A stretch of DNA of 45,615 bases from Lachnospiraceae bacterium (GTDB lineage Bacteria; Bacillota; Clostridia; Lachnospirales; Lachnospiraceae), in assembly GCA_900757145.1 (NCBI GenBank), contig CAAEMT010000055.1, positions 1-45,615 on the forward strand. Reading direction: 5' to 3'. A program made the position numbers and the translations under genes. Positions 1-8,526 of the stretch are shown one piece after another. The notes beneath the pieces were generated by a model, which was not told the DNA's origin, ran no database searches, and saw only the letters and a list, made by a program, of their open reading frames with translations. Positions within the stretch are counted from its first letter, which is position 1, and every line of letters starts with the position of its first letter.

Positions 1-359
1 CGAAACGGCTCAATACAAAGATCCCGGATATAAAACTGCTCATCTGCATGGAGCTCATGGAACAGGGATTCATCCACCTTTCCGAGCATTTGCTGTCCCA
101 GCATCGCTTCCTTGGTCCCCGGCGTGGAATAGACAGGGATCCCGTATTTTCTTGCCAGAACACCCAATCCTCTGATATGGTCGGAATGTTCATGCGTGAC
201 GAAGATCGCATCAAGCTCTTCCGGCTTACGATCAATGGATGCAAGCCCCGCAGCTACTTTTTTACCGCTGATGCCCGCATCGATCAGCACGCTCGTCTCG
301 TTTGTCCCCACAAAAATGCAGTTCCCGCTGCTGCCGCTTGCTATACTACAAAAATCCAT
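1..359 (-). CDS. YycJ/WalJ-like MBL-fold metallo-hydrolase, N-terminal part (cut by window edge)
   Basis: The minus strand reads from an ATG at 359 to the window edge without a stop, giving about 119 residues. The start MDFCSIASGSSGNC and the metal-binding signature THEHSDH (H-x-H-x-D-H, near residue 56) are those of the beta-lactamase-fold hydrolases called YycJ/WalJ, which are predicted exonucleases or phosphodiesterases linked to DNA repair and cell-wall regulation. Its start lies 14 bases inside the end of coaE, so it is very probably translated with polA and coaE. In Bacillus the relative sits beside walRK; here it follows polA and coaE, so the context favours DNA metabolism. The C-terminal half is not visible and the exact subfamily is inferred from the N-terminus only. 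Confidence 0.85.
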   Translation of the reverse strand, partial: MDFCSIASGSSGNCIFVGTNETSVLIDAGISGKKVAAGLASIDRKPEELDAIFVTHEHSDHIRGLGVLARKYGIPVYSTPGTKEAMLGQQMLGKVDESLFHELHADEQFYIRDLCIEPF

Positions 360-951
360 GTTCTCTCAATCCTTTATCTATTTGTTCATACGTATTTTCC
401 ACAATATCATCGCTGTTGTCAATCACAAATTTGCATTTTTTCCGATATATCCCGTCATCAGGCTGATTACTCATGATCTGCTGTGTTTTTTCATCCGAAT
501 ATCCGCGGCTTGCCGCAAGCCGTTTCATCCGAATATCCGGTTTAGTATAAACATACCATATCTCATCGCATATCTGATCGTAACCGTCCTCCAGCAAAAG
601 TGCGGCCTCAATGACACAAAACGGCACTTCCTTTTTTTGTCTCTCGTACGCAAGCTGTGCTGTGATGCGCTTCTTCACCGCAGGATGGATGATTGCATTA
701 AGCCTGGCAAGCATTTCCTTATCCGCAAAAACTGTATCTGCAAGCCTCGCCCGGTCAAGGGAACCGTCCGGCAGCAGGATCGCAGATCCGAATACTTCCA
801 CGATCCTGCGAAAGCTTTCCTCACCGGGCTGCTGGAGCTGCTTGCCCACCTCATCTGCCAGTATCACTTTTGCGTTGTATTTTTTATTTAAATAAGATAA
901 AATCGTACTTTTCCCGGCTCCTACGCCTCCTGTAATCCCCAGCACCTTCAT
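346..951 (-). CDS. coaE: Dephospho-CoA kinase
   Basis: The 201-residue protein matches the usual CoaE length. It opens with MKVLGITGGVGAGKST, a P-loop at about residues 8-15. It also has the CoaE-typical LADEVGKQLQQPG segment following the first helix and the IEAALLLEDGY motif in the middle. It catalyses the last step of coenzyme A synthesis, phosphorylating the 3'-hydroxyl of dephospho-CoA with ATP in the cytoplasm. The start codon overlaps the polA stop by one base (TAATG) and its end overlaps the yycJ-like gene, so the three are translationally coupled. The pairing polA-coaE is common in Firmicutes and supports both calls. Confidence 0.97.
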   Translation of the reverse strand: MKVLGITGGVGAGKSTILSYLNKKYNAKVILADEVGKQLQQPGEESFRRIVEVFGSAILLPDGSLDRARLADTVFADKEMLARLNAIIHPAVKKRITAQLAYERQKKEVPFCVIEAALLLEDGYDQICDEIWYVYTKPDIRMKRLAASRGYSDEKTQQIMSNQPDDGIYRKKCKFVIDNSDDIVENTYEQIDKGLREHGFL

Positions 952-3617
952 TATTTCGCCTCATACCAGTTCTTTCCGTCATGTATGTCTACCTCAAGCC
1001 TTACCTTCATCTGAGCTGCATTCTGCATCTCGCGCACCATGATAGCGCGAACCTCATCGAGCTCTTCGCGGGCTGTCTCCACAAGAAGCTCATCATGTAC
1101 CTGAAGGATCAGCCGAGATCTCATATTGTGTGAGCGCAGGTATTCATTCACCCGGTTCATTGCTATCTTGATAATATCAGCGGCAGTTCCCTGGATTGGA
1201 GCATTCATCGCCACGCGCTCTCCGAAAGAACGCTGCATAAAATTAGAAGACTGAAGCTCAGGAACGGGACGCCTGCGCCCGAACATCGTCGTTACGTAAC
1301 CGTTTTTCTTTGCGTTCTCCACCGCAGTATCAAGGAAATGCTTGATGCCGGGATACGTTTTGAAATACTGTTCGATATACTCCTGCGCCTCTTTTCTCGT
1401 AATGCTCAGATCCTGACTAAGACCAAAGGAGCTGATACCATATACAATGCCAAAGTTGACTGCCTTTGCGTTGCGGCGCAAAAGAGGTGTTACATCCTCA
1501 GGCGCTACGTGAAAGACCTGCGAAGCCGTAATCGTATGAATATCCTGCGCGTCCTGATACGCCTGAATCAGCATTTCATCATCCGAAAGATGCGCCAGTA
1601 CGCGAAGCTCGATCTGCGAATAGTCTGCATCGAGAAATACAAAGCCTTCTTCCGGCACAAATACCTTTCGTATCATCCGGCCAAGCTCCATGCGGATCGG
1701 TATATTCTGAAGATTCGGCTCTGTACTGCTGATCCTGCCTGTTGCTGTGATCGTCTGGTGAAATTTCCCGTGAATCCTTCCGTCCGCAGCAATATAATTG
1801 GCAAGACCGTCCGCATATGTGGACTTTAGTTTTGTCATCTGACGGTATTCCAGAATATCCGATACAATAGGATATTCCGGCGCAAGCTTATCGAGTACGT
1901 CTGCCGCCGTCGAATATCCTGTCTTCGTCTTTTTGCCATGCGGGAGCTCAAGCTTTTCAAATAAGATCACACCCAGCTGCTTCGGTGAATTGATATTGAA
2001 TGATTCGCCTGCCTGCTCGTAGATCTTCCGTTCCAGTTCTTCGATACGTCCTGTAAGCTGCTCTCCGTATGCTTTCAGCTCGTCTGCCTGTACACGGATG
2101 CCTTCGCGTTCCATATCGTACAGAGTAAAAACTAGAGGCATCTCTATTTCTTCAAAAAGCTGTCGCATCCCCGTGTCTGCAAGACGTTCTTCGAGGACCG
2201 AAGATGCAGACAGCATGATCTGCACAAGTCTGCCCATATAAGATAAAAACGCTTCCTGCTTTTCCTGCCTGATCTTTGAAAGCGGCTCCTTGCCAAAGAG
2301 CTCTGTTCTTGAAGGATACATCTGTGATAAATATTCTCTCGCAATATCTGTCTCATCGTAGCTGTCTTTCAGCGGATTGAGCAGATATGCCGCGATCGCC
2401 GCATCAAACAGGCTTCCTGATGCCTTTCGCTCAATTTCCAGATACGTAAGCTGCTCCTTTAGATGCATCGTCACAAGACGTCCGCCTGCCGTAGCCAGAT
2501 CAGAGATCTTTCCTCCCAGATATTGCTGTGTCAGCAATCCTCCCGATTCAATAAAATATGCATTTTCCTGAGAAAAACACAGAGAAACTCCCAAAAAAAC
2601 GCCCTTATCTTCTATCATACAAAATGAGGCTCTTCCACCGTCCGGCTGTACAAGACAGTTTTTCGCCTGCTGAAAAATATCCTCTGCCTCGCCGAAATCA
2701 TCGATCAGGCGGCAGGAGACCTCCATCTCCGTCTCCTCCTGCGCCGTCCGGAAACGACTGAGCAGATTCTTAAATTCCAGCCTGCGGCATAATTTCAAGG
2801 CATCCTCTGTATACAGATCAGAAATTTTTGCCTCCTCCCTAGACAGCTCAAACGGAGCGGCAAGATCGATCGTTGCCAGCACCTTGCTCATCTTTGCCAT
2901 ATCAAAATGTTCTCTCAGCGCCTCTCTGGCCTTTGCCGGAGTGATCTCGTCTACATGCTTGTACGCCTCTTCTATAGAACCGTATTTCACGATCAGCTTC
3001 GTAGCTGTCTTTTCGCCTATTCCCGGAACACCCGGAATATTATCGGAGGCATCTCCCATCAACGCTTTTACATCTATAAACTGCGTCGGTGTCACCTGAT
3101 ACCGCTCCAGCACATCTTTTGCATAATACTCTTCTATCTGCGTTCCTGTCGCTTTCGTCTTTGGGAGCAGGATGCGCACATCCTCGCGCGCAAGCTGCAA
3201 AAGATCACGGTCGCCCGATACGATACAAACCTCAAGCCCCTTTGCTTCCATCTGTGCTGAGACTGTTCCCAGAATATCATCTGCCTCATAGCCTTCAAGC
3301 TCCATGACAGGAATCTGCATCGCGCGCAGCATTTCTTTCATCACAGGAACCTGCTCGTGCAGCTCCTGAGGCATCGGCTTTCTCGTTCCCTTATACGCAT
3401 CAAACATCTTATGGCGGAAGGTCGGAGCCTTTAAATCGAATGCTACGGCAGCGTAATCCGCGTGTTCCGCCTCAAATACCTTGAACATAATGTTTAAAAA
3501 ACCGTAAACCGCGTTTGTATGCAGTCCCTCGCTGTTCGTAAGCACAGGTATCCCATAAAACGCCCTGTTCAAAATGCTATGCCCGTCTATCAGTACGATC
3601 TTCTCTTTTTTTGGCAT
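951..3617 (-). CDS. polA: DNA polymerase I
   Basis: The 888-residue protein has the three-part PolA layout. The N-terminal 5'-3' exonuclease (about 1-290) begins IVLIDGHSILNRAFYG and contains GDRDLLQLA and the helix-hairpin-helix region GDASDNIPGVPGIGEKTA. A middle 3'-5' exonuclease-like domain (about 300-480) follows. The C-terminal polymerase has motif A DADYSQIELR, motif B RRNAKAVNFGIVYG and motif C QVHDELL (His at about 841). The middle domain lacks the DxE proofreading motif and the following Asp of the second exonuclease motif, so proofreading is predicted to be absent, as in many Gram-positive PolA proteins. It removes RNA primers and fills gaps in replication and repair. An AGGAGG site seven bases or so before the ATG lies inside the upstream zinc-finger gene, which overlaps polA by 41 bases. 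Confidence 0.98.
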   Translation of the reverse strand: MPKKEKIVLIDGHSILNRAFYGIPVLTNSEGLHTNAVYGFLNIMFKVFEAEHADYAAVAFDLKAPTFRHKMFDAYKGTRKPMPQELHEQVPVMKEMLRAMQIPVMELEGYEADDILGTVSAQMEAKGLEVCIVSGDRDLLQLAREDVRILLPKTKATGTQIEEYYAKDVLERYQVTPTQFIDVKALMGDASDNIPGVPGIGEKTATKLIVKYGSIEEAYKHVDEITPAKAREALREHFDMAKMSKVLATIDLAAPFELSREEAKISDLYTEDALKLCRRLEFKNLLSRFRTAQEETEMEVSCRLIDDFGEAEDIFQQAKNCLVQPDGGRASFCMIEDKGVFLGVSLCFSQENAYFIESGGLLTQQYLGGKISDLATAGGRLVTMHLKEQLTYLEIERKASGSLFDAAIAAYLLNPLKDSYDETDIAREYLSQMYPSRTELFGKEPLSKIRQEKQEAFLSYMGRLVQIMLSASSVLEERLADTGMRQLFEEIEMPLVFTLYDMEREGIRVQADELKAYGEQLTGRIEELERKIYEQAGESFNINSPKQLGVILFEKLELPHGKKTKTGYSTAADVLDKLAPEYPIVSDILEYRQMTKLKSTYADGLANYIAADGRIHGKFHQTITATGRISSTEPNLQNIPIRMELGRMIRKVFVPEEGFVFLDADYSQIELRVLAHLSDDEMLIQAYQDAQDIHTITASQVFHVAPEDVTPLLRRNAKAVNFGIVYGISSFGLSQDLSITRKEAQEYIEQYFKTYPGIKHFLDTAVENAKKNGYVTTMFGRRRPVPELQSSNFMQRSFGERVAMNAPIQGTAADIIKIAMNRVNEYLRSHNMRSRLILQVHDELLVETAREELDEVRAIMVREMQNAAQMKVRLEVDIHDGKNWYEAK

Positions 3618-4068
3618 GATTACCTCCTGTTTCCTCTGCGGTCTTTCTTTCTGTTATCGCTTGATCTGTTATTTCTTCCTCTGTCTGTCCGCTTTTCTTT
3701 CCGGCATAGAAGGTGCGGTGAAACGTACTTTCTGTTCCGCTTCGCAGTTCATATGCCGTGAAAATGCTGAGCAGAAGCAAAAATTCCACGACTGCAATGC
3801 CGAAGATACGGCCGATACGCATCGCTTTCCTTTTGAGTATTCCACGCTTTGCCGCTCTTATTTCCTCTTCCAGCATATTTTGGAAATCATAGCTGTGTGA
3901 GCCAGAATCAAGAGAATCAAGCGCCCTGTGAACCGTAAAATAAATGTCCAGTTCGTCCCTGCAGTCTGCACAGTGTTCCACATGCTTCAAAAATTCCTCC
4001 TGCTCCTTCTCTCCAAGCTCTTTTCTGATAAACGAAGTAATCAGCCGTCTCGCCTCCATACACTTCAC
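3577..4068 (-). CDS. Membrane protein with N-terminal anti-sigma-type zinc finger (zf-HC2-like)
   Basis: About 163 residues. The N-terminal 40 residues carry C3, H29, C33 and C36, the spacing of the zf-HC2/ZAS anti-sigma zinc finger (H-x3-C-x2-C after an upstream Cys). One membrane helix lies near residues 88-109 (IAVVEFLLLLSIFTAY), followed by a charged, Lys/Glu/Arg-rich tail. Such proteins often sequester ECF sigma factors, but no sigma-factor gene is in the window, so the partner is unknown. Start choice: an upstream in-frame GTG at 4077 falls inside the AGGAGG sequence and cannot use it, whereas the GTG at 4068 is eight bases beyond it and is preferred. The 3' end overlaps polA by 41 bases, so its translation is coupled to polA. 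Function in this operon is unknown. Confidence 0.75.
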   Translation of the reverse strand: MKCMEARRLITSFIRKELGEKEQEEFLKHVEHCADCRDELDIYFTVHRALDSLDSGSHSYDFQNMLEEEIRAAKRGILKRKAMRIGRIFGIAVVEFLLLLSIFTAYELRSGTESTFHRTFYAGKKSGQTEEEITDQAITERKTAEETGGNHAKKREDRTDRRA

Positions 4069-4095
4069 TGTCTGCACCTCCTTTCGATTCCTTTT

Positions 4096-4124
4096 ATTTT
4101 AATGCTTTCCATACAGGATAGCAA
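4096..4124 (-). promoter_or_regulatory. Predicted sigma-A promoter for the zinc-finger-polA-coaE operon
   Basis: On the minus strand a TTGCTA -35 box (4119-4124) is followed after 17 bases by a TAAAAT -10 box (4096-4101), then an AAAGGAGG ribosome site. It separates this operon from the tetrapyrrole genes ending at 4173. The -35 box matches consensus at four of six positions. Confidence 0.5.
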
Positions 4125-4172
4125 GCTCTTTCGTACACGCTATCTCTTTTTCACGGAAAACAGCACCTCTTT

Positions 4173-4649
4173 TCAAACATAGAATGACTTGCCGTCCTCC
4201 TCCAAAAGACATTTTTCTATCTTTTTGCGCGTCTCCTTTACGAGACGATGATCTTTTCCCGACGCATTTATCCCGACTACGATCTCTCCCTCTGAAATAA
4301 CAGAAGGAAACTGAAAATCACACTGTTCCTGTGCACTGGCGACATTTGCAAAGATCCCTCTTTCTTTGCACAAGGCGCCGATCTCCCGGTTCAGCAAAGC
4401 GTCATCCGTCGCCGCCAACACCATATCCATTCCATCCAGATCAGATGGTTCAAATGCCCGTCTCAAAATATGAAAACTATCCTGGTTTTCCTTTGCGAGA
4501 TTTTCGATCTTAGCGCAAACAGCCGGAGCGACAACTGTTATGCAGCCCGCAAATCTATGCAGTACGCAAATGCGGCGCGATGCAATCTTGCCCGCGCCAA
4601 TAACTAAAATATGCTTTTTTGTCAAATCAACAAAAACCGGAAAAAACAT
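4173..4649 (-). CDS. Precorrin-2 dehydrogenase (SirC/Met8/CysG N-domain type)
   Basis: A 158-residue protein beginning MFFPVFVDLTKKHILVIGAG. The GxGxxA dinucleotide-binding motif (VIGAGKIASRR) is followed by the family-typical segments VLAATDD, ANVASAQEQCDFQFPSV and GINASGKDHRLVKETRKKIE. It oxidises precorrin-2 to sirohydrochlorin with NAD+, the branch point to siroheme and anaerobic cobalamin. The reading frame extends further upstream into hemL, but the ATG at 4649, one base from the hemL stop, gives the conserved N-terminus and is chosen. The length fits the short single-domain SirC/YlnF forms; a chelatase domain is not present, which agrees with a separate CbiK in the same operon. As the last gene of the operon it completes the route from uroporphyrinogen III. 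Confidence 0.85.
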   Translation of the reverse strand: MFFPVFVDLTKKHILVIGAGKIASRRICVLHRFAGCITVVAPAVCAKIENLAKENQDSFHILRRAFEPSDLDGMDMVLAATDDALLNREIGALCKERGIFANVASAQEQCDFQFPSVISEGEIVVGINASGKDHRLVKETRKKIEKCLLEEDGKSFYV

Positions 4650-4650
4650 A

Positions 4651-5922
4651 TCAGAAAAATTCCTCCATCCGCTCAAGCACAGATGTAAGCTCCTCTTTTG
4701 TCTGTGCTGCTGAAAGGAACATTGCCTCAAACTGGGAGGGAGCAAGATAAATGCCGTGCTCCATCATATACTTACAGTATGCGGCATACCGCACCGTATC
4801 AGAAGATTTTGCCGACTCATAATCCACAACAGGCGTATCGGTAAAAAAGATACATCCAAGCGATCCGCAGAATGAGACCTGTGCAGGTACGTCCAACTTT
4901 TCTGTAATGCGTCTTACCTCTTCAAAGAACCATGCTCCCGTTTCGTTCAGTTTTGTATAAATCTGCGGATCATCTTTGAGCATCTTAAGCTGTACCAGCC
5001 CGGCTGTCATTGCAATCGGATTGCCGCTTAAGGTTCCTGCCTGATATACAGGTCCTGCCGGAGCTATACGCTCCATAATTTCACGTCTGCCGCCGTAAGC
5101 GCCGACAGGCATACCCGCACCAATGATCTTTCCATACGTCACAAGGTCGGCATCTAGGTCAAAATATCCCTGTGCTCCCGTAAAGCCAAGACGAAAGCCT
5201 GTGATCACTTCATCAAAGATAAGCACTGCGCCATACTTTGTACACAGAGCGCGAAGCGCCTGCAAAAATCCAGGCTGCGGCGGAACAACACCCATATTGG
5301 CAGCGACAGGTTCTACAATAACTGCTGCAATCTCCTCCGGAAAAGCCTCAAACAGACGTTCCACAGAAGAAGCGTCATTATAAACAGCCGAAAGCGTGTC
5401 CTTCGTGCATCCGGACGGTACACCTGCACTGTCAGGCACGCCCGCCGTCATCACGCCGGAGCCGGCCTGAACGAGAAGCGCATCAGAATGGCCGTGATAA
5501 CAGCCCATAAATTTTATGATCTTATCTCTGCCCGTGTAGCCTCGCGCCGCGCGGATCGCACTCATCACAGCCTCTGTGCCAGAATTAACCATACGAACCA
5601 TCTCAATATTTGGAATGGAGGAACAGATCAGCTCTGCCATCTCCACTTCAAGGGCTGTGGCAGCGCCGTAGCTCAGCCCGTTCTCGCATGCCTTTATCAC
5701 AGCCTCGCGGATCGCCGGATGATTATGTCCGAGAATCATAGGACCCCAGGAATTTACAAAGTCAAGATACGTATTGCCGTCCTCGTCTGTCATGTACGCG
5801 CCGTTTGCTTTTTTAATCATGCGCGGCACGCCTCCTATCGATCCAAACGCGCGTACCGGACTATTCACGCCGCCGGGAATTACCTTTTTTGCTCGTTCAA
5901 ATAATTCTTCTGATCTCGTCAT
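4651..5922 (-). CDS. hemL: Glutamate-1-semialdehyde 2,1-aminomutase
   Basis: The 423-residue protein is a class-III PLP aminotransferase. It shows the GSA-aminomutase N-terminus (PGGVNSPVRAFGSIGG), NSGTEAVMSAIRAAR for cofactor binding, IFDEVITGFR, and the PLP lysine at about K265 in TYGKIIGAGMPVGAYGG. It moves the amino group of glutamate-1-semialdehyde to make 5-aminolevulinate, the second step of the C5 pathway after HemA in the same operon. The start overlaps the hemB stop by one base and its stop lies one base from the sirC-like start, so translation is tightly coupled. Length and motifs match the family throughout. Confidence 0.98.
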   Translation of the reverse strand: MTRSEELFERAKKVIPGGVNSPVRAFGSIGGVPRMIKKANGAYMTDEDGNTYLDFVNSWGPMILGHNHPAIREAVIKACENGLSYGAATALEVEMAELICSSIPNIEMVRMVNSGTEAVMSAIRAARGYTGRDKIIKFMGCYHGHSDALLVQAGSGVMTAGVPDSAGVPSGCTKDTLSAVYNDASSVERLFEAFPEEIAAVIVEPVAANMGVVPPQPGFLQALRALCTKYGAVLIFDEVITGFRLGFTGAQGYFDLDADLVTYGKIIGAGMPVGAYGGRREIMERIAPAGPVYQAGTLSGNPIAMTAGLVQLKMLKDDPQIYTKLNETGAWFFEEVRRITEKLDVPAQVSFCGSLGCIFFTDTPVVDYESAKSSDTVRYAAYCKYMMEHGIYLAPSQFEAMFLSAAQTKEELTSVLERMEEFF

Positions 5923-6905
5923 TATCCGATCCTCCCCTCTTTCATAAAGCGTGCGATTTCAGGCGCATAATACGTCAGATAAATATCGCATCCTGCACGG
6001 TACGCAGACGCGGCAGTTTCACAGATTATTTTTTCTTCATCAATATATCCAAGCCTTGCGCCTGCTTTTATCATCGCATACTCTCCACTTACGCTGTAAG
6101 CCGCAACCGGTACGCAGACTGTTTCTTTGATCTTTGCCACCATATCAAGATAGGACATAGCCGGCTTTACCATAATAATATCCGCGCCCTCAGCCTCATC
6201 GAGCAGCGCTTCCTTTATGCCCTCACGGCTGTTGTGGTAATCCATCTGGTAGCTCTTACGGTCGCCAAACGCAGGCGCAGAGCCAGCCGCATCACGGAAC
6301 GGTCCATAGAATGCAGACGCATATTTAACAGCATACGACATGATCGGAGTATTCTGATAACCATTTTCATCAAGCATAGTGCGGATCGCCGCCACTCTTC
6401 CATCCATCATATCAGATGGAGCGACCATATCCGCCCCCGCCTGTACGTGTGAAAGCGCCGTTTTTGCAAGCAGCTTAAGCGTCTCGTCATTGTTTACATC
6501 GTGACCGCACAGCACACCGCAGTGTCCGTGCGATGTATACTCGCACATACACACATCTGTAATACGATACATTTCCGGATAATCTTCTTTCGCCTTCCTA
6601 AGCGCCTTCTGAACGATCCCGTCCTGCGCATACGCGCCGCTGCCGATCTCATCCTTATGATCCGGAATCCCAAAGAACATAACACTTGACACGCCGGCAT
6701 CCAGAAGCTCCTCCAGCTTTTTCCCCATTCTGTCAACGCTGTAGCGGAACTGTCCCGGCATAGTCGGGATCTCTTCCTCAATCCCGCTGCCCTCCTTTAC
6801 AAAAATCGGATAAATCAGCGTTGACGCATCCATACGCGTCTCGCGAACCATTTTTCGAAGCGTCTCTCCATAGCGAAGCCTTCTTGGTCTGATTGCCATT
6901 TCCAT
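5922..6905 (-). CDS. hemB: Porphobilinogen synthase (5-aminolevulinate dehydratase)
   Basis: The 327-residue protein condenses two 5-aminolevulinates to porphobilinogen. The two active-site lysines are visible, about K194 (AVKYASAFYGPFRDA) and K247 (IIMVKPAMSYLD). Three cysteines at about 119, 121 and 129 (CMCEYTSHGHCG) form the catalytic zinc site, so this is a zinc-dependent rather than a magnesium-only enzyme. The ATG at 6905 has an AGGGG site eight bases upstream. It overlaps hemL by one base and is separated from cobA/hemD by 61 bases with no terminator-like hairpin. Confidence 0.98.
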   Translation of the reverse strand: MEMAIRPRRLRYGETLRKMVRETRMDASTLIYPIFVKEGSGIEEEIPTMPGQFRYSVDRMGKKLEELLDAGVSSVMFFGIPDHKDEIGSGAYAQDGIVQKALRKAKEDYPEMYRITDVCMCEYTSHGHCGVLCGHDVNNDETLKLLAKTALSHVQAGADMVAPSDMMDGRVAAIRTMLDENGYQNTPIMSYAVKYASAFYGPFRDAAGSAPAFGDRKSYQMDYHNSREGIKEALLDEAEGADIIMVKPAMSYLDMVAKIKETVCVPVAAYSVSGEYAMIKAGARLGYIDEEKIICETAASAYRAGCDIYLTYYAPEIARFMKEGRIG

Positions 6906-6966
6906 ATCAAATGCCCCTTTCTGCGTACTTTTCCGCGCTTTTCTGTTTTATATTTGTCCTTATCTG

Positions 6967-8496
6967 TTACTGCAAACTTTTTCTGCTTTCATATACTTCG
7001 ATCAGCTTATCTGTCAGACTGTCGATAGAAGCCTCCTGCGCCGTCCATGCCTTAATCCCATAAGAAGCGGCAGCCTCACACGTCTGAGCTCCGATGCAGA
7101 CTGCCTCCACAGCCGTATAGTCTATCCCCTTTGTCAGAGCCGCGAAAGCATGTACTGTTGATGCGCTTGTAAACAGCACGTAATCTACATCTCCTGATTC
7201 CATCTCTTTTTTGACATCGATCCACGTATCAGATACATACACTGTATCATAGACTGCCACATCATCGACCGTCAGTCCCGTGGTTTTTGAAAGCTCCTCG
7301 ATAAGCTCTGCGCTGCCAAGTGCTGCGCGCGGGATCAGGATCCGTTCCGTACCCTGGCATGCCTGCGCAAGTTTGCTGCCAAGATGCCCTGCATCGTAAA
7401 TCTCCGGTATCAGATCCGCGTACAATCCATGCAGGCGAAGCTCCTTTGCAGTACCACTTCCGATCACTGCGAATTTTGCCCCCGCCAGATGTCGAAGATC
7501 CATTTTTCTCTCTTCCATAGCTGCAAAGAAAATACGCACGCCTGCCGGACTCGTAAATACGATCCAGTCATACGACTTTATCTGCGAAAGTGCACGTTCA
7601 AGCGCTTTATTATCTTCTCTTTTTTCTGTTCGGATCGCCGGGACCTCAAGCACCTGCGCGCCGAGGCTTCTAAGCTTCGCAGCAGTCTTGCCGATGCGCT
7701 CTTTCGGACGCAGGAGCATCACTTTTGCACCGCCGAGCTTCTGCTTTTCATACCATGAAAATGTATCTGCAAGAGCGCAGACTTCACCGACTACGATAAT
7801 TGCAGGCGTCTTTGCCCCCTGCCGCTTTACTTCCTCTTCAAGCGTAGCCACTGTCGCGATAATTCGCTTCTGCTTTGCAGTAGTACCCTGTATCAAAAGT
7901 GCAGCCGGCGTATCAGCATCCATGCCAGCCCAAATAAGTCCGCGGCAGATATCAGACAGCGATGCTACGCCCATCAAAAAGACCAGCGTCCCCTTTGTCC
8001 GCACCAGTGCTTCAAAATCGATATCATATGAGGCGCCCGCGCGCTTATGTCCTGTAATGATATGTACCGAGGAACAAAAGTCGCGGTGTGTCACAGGAAT
8101 CCCCTGATATGCCGGCACTGAGATCGCAGACGTGATCCCCGGCACTATTTCATACGGTATTTCTTCTTTTACGAGCAGTTCAATTTCTTCACCGCCGCGT
8201 CCGAACAGAAACGGATCGCCGCCCTTTAACCGCACGACACGTTTACCCTCTTTTGCTTTTTCTGCCAGGAGCTCATTGATCTTTTCCTGCGGCATCGTGT
8301 GACTGCTGGAACGTTTTCCGACATTGATACACTCTGCCCCGTCCGGTATCATTTGCAGTATTCCCTCTCCAACCAGAGCATCATATACGACAGTATCTGC
8401 ATGTTCAAGCGCCCATTTTCCTTTTAGTGTAAGCAGTCCCGGGTCAGACGGCCCTGCTCCGACCAACCAGACCTTTCCTGTTTTTTTATTTTCCAT
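6967..8496 (-). CDS. cobA/hemD: Uroporphyrinogen-III C-methyltransferase / uroporphyrinogen-III synthase fusion
   Basis: A 509-residue two-domain protein. Residues about 5-245 are a CobA/SUMT methyltransferase (VWLVGAGPSDPGLLTLKG, VVRLKGGDPFLFGRGGEE, VPAYQGIPVTHR). It adds two methyl groups from S-adenosylmethionine to uroporphyrinogen III to give precorrin-2. Residues about 255-509 are HemD (VMLLRPKERIGKTA, DWIVFTSPAGVRIFF, VLFTSASTVHAF), which closes hydroxymethylbilane to uroporphyrinogen III. Fusing the two directs product toward precorrin-2, consistent with the sirC-like gene and cbiK in the same operon and with the absence of hemE. The order CobA-HemD is common in Clostridia. An AGGAG site lies seven bases before the ATG. 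Confidence 0.97.
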   Translation of the reverse strand: MENKKTGKVWLVGAGPSDPGLLTLKGKWALEHADTVVYDALVGEGILQMIPDGAECINVGKRSSSHTMPQEKINELLAEKAKEGKRVVRLKGGDPFLFGRGGEEIELLVKEEIPYEIVPGITSAISVPAYQGIPVTHRDFCSSVHIITGHKRAGASYDIDFEALVRTKGTLVFLMGVASLSDICRGLIWAGMDADTPAALLIQGTTAKQKRIIATVATLEEEVKRQGAKTPAIIVVGEVCALADTFSWYEKQKLGGAKVMLLRPKERIGKTAAKLRSLGAQVLEVPAIRTEKREDNKALERALSQIKSYDWIVFTSPAGVRIFFAAMEERKMDLRHLAGAKFAVIGSGTAKELRLHGLYADLIPEIYDAGHLGSKLAQACQGTERILIPRAALGSAELIEELSKTTGLTVDDVAVYDTVYVSDTWIDVKKEMESGDVDYVLFTSASTVHAFAALTKGIDYTAVEAVCIGAQTCEAAASYGIKAWTAQEASIDSLTDKLIEVYESRKSLQ

Positions 8497-8526
8497 CTCT
8501 ATTCTCCTACTGTACGGTGTCTGCTA

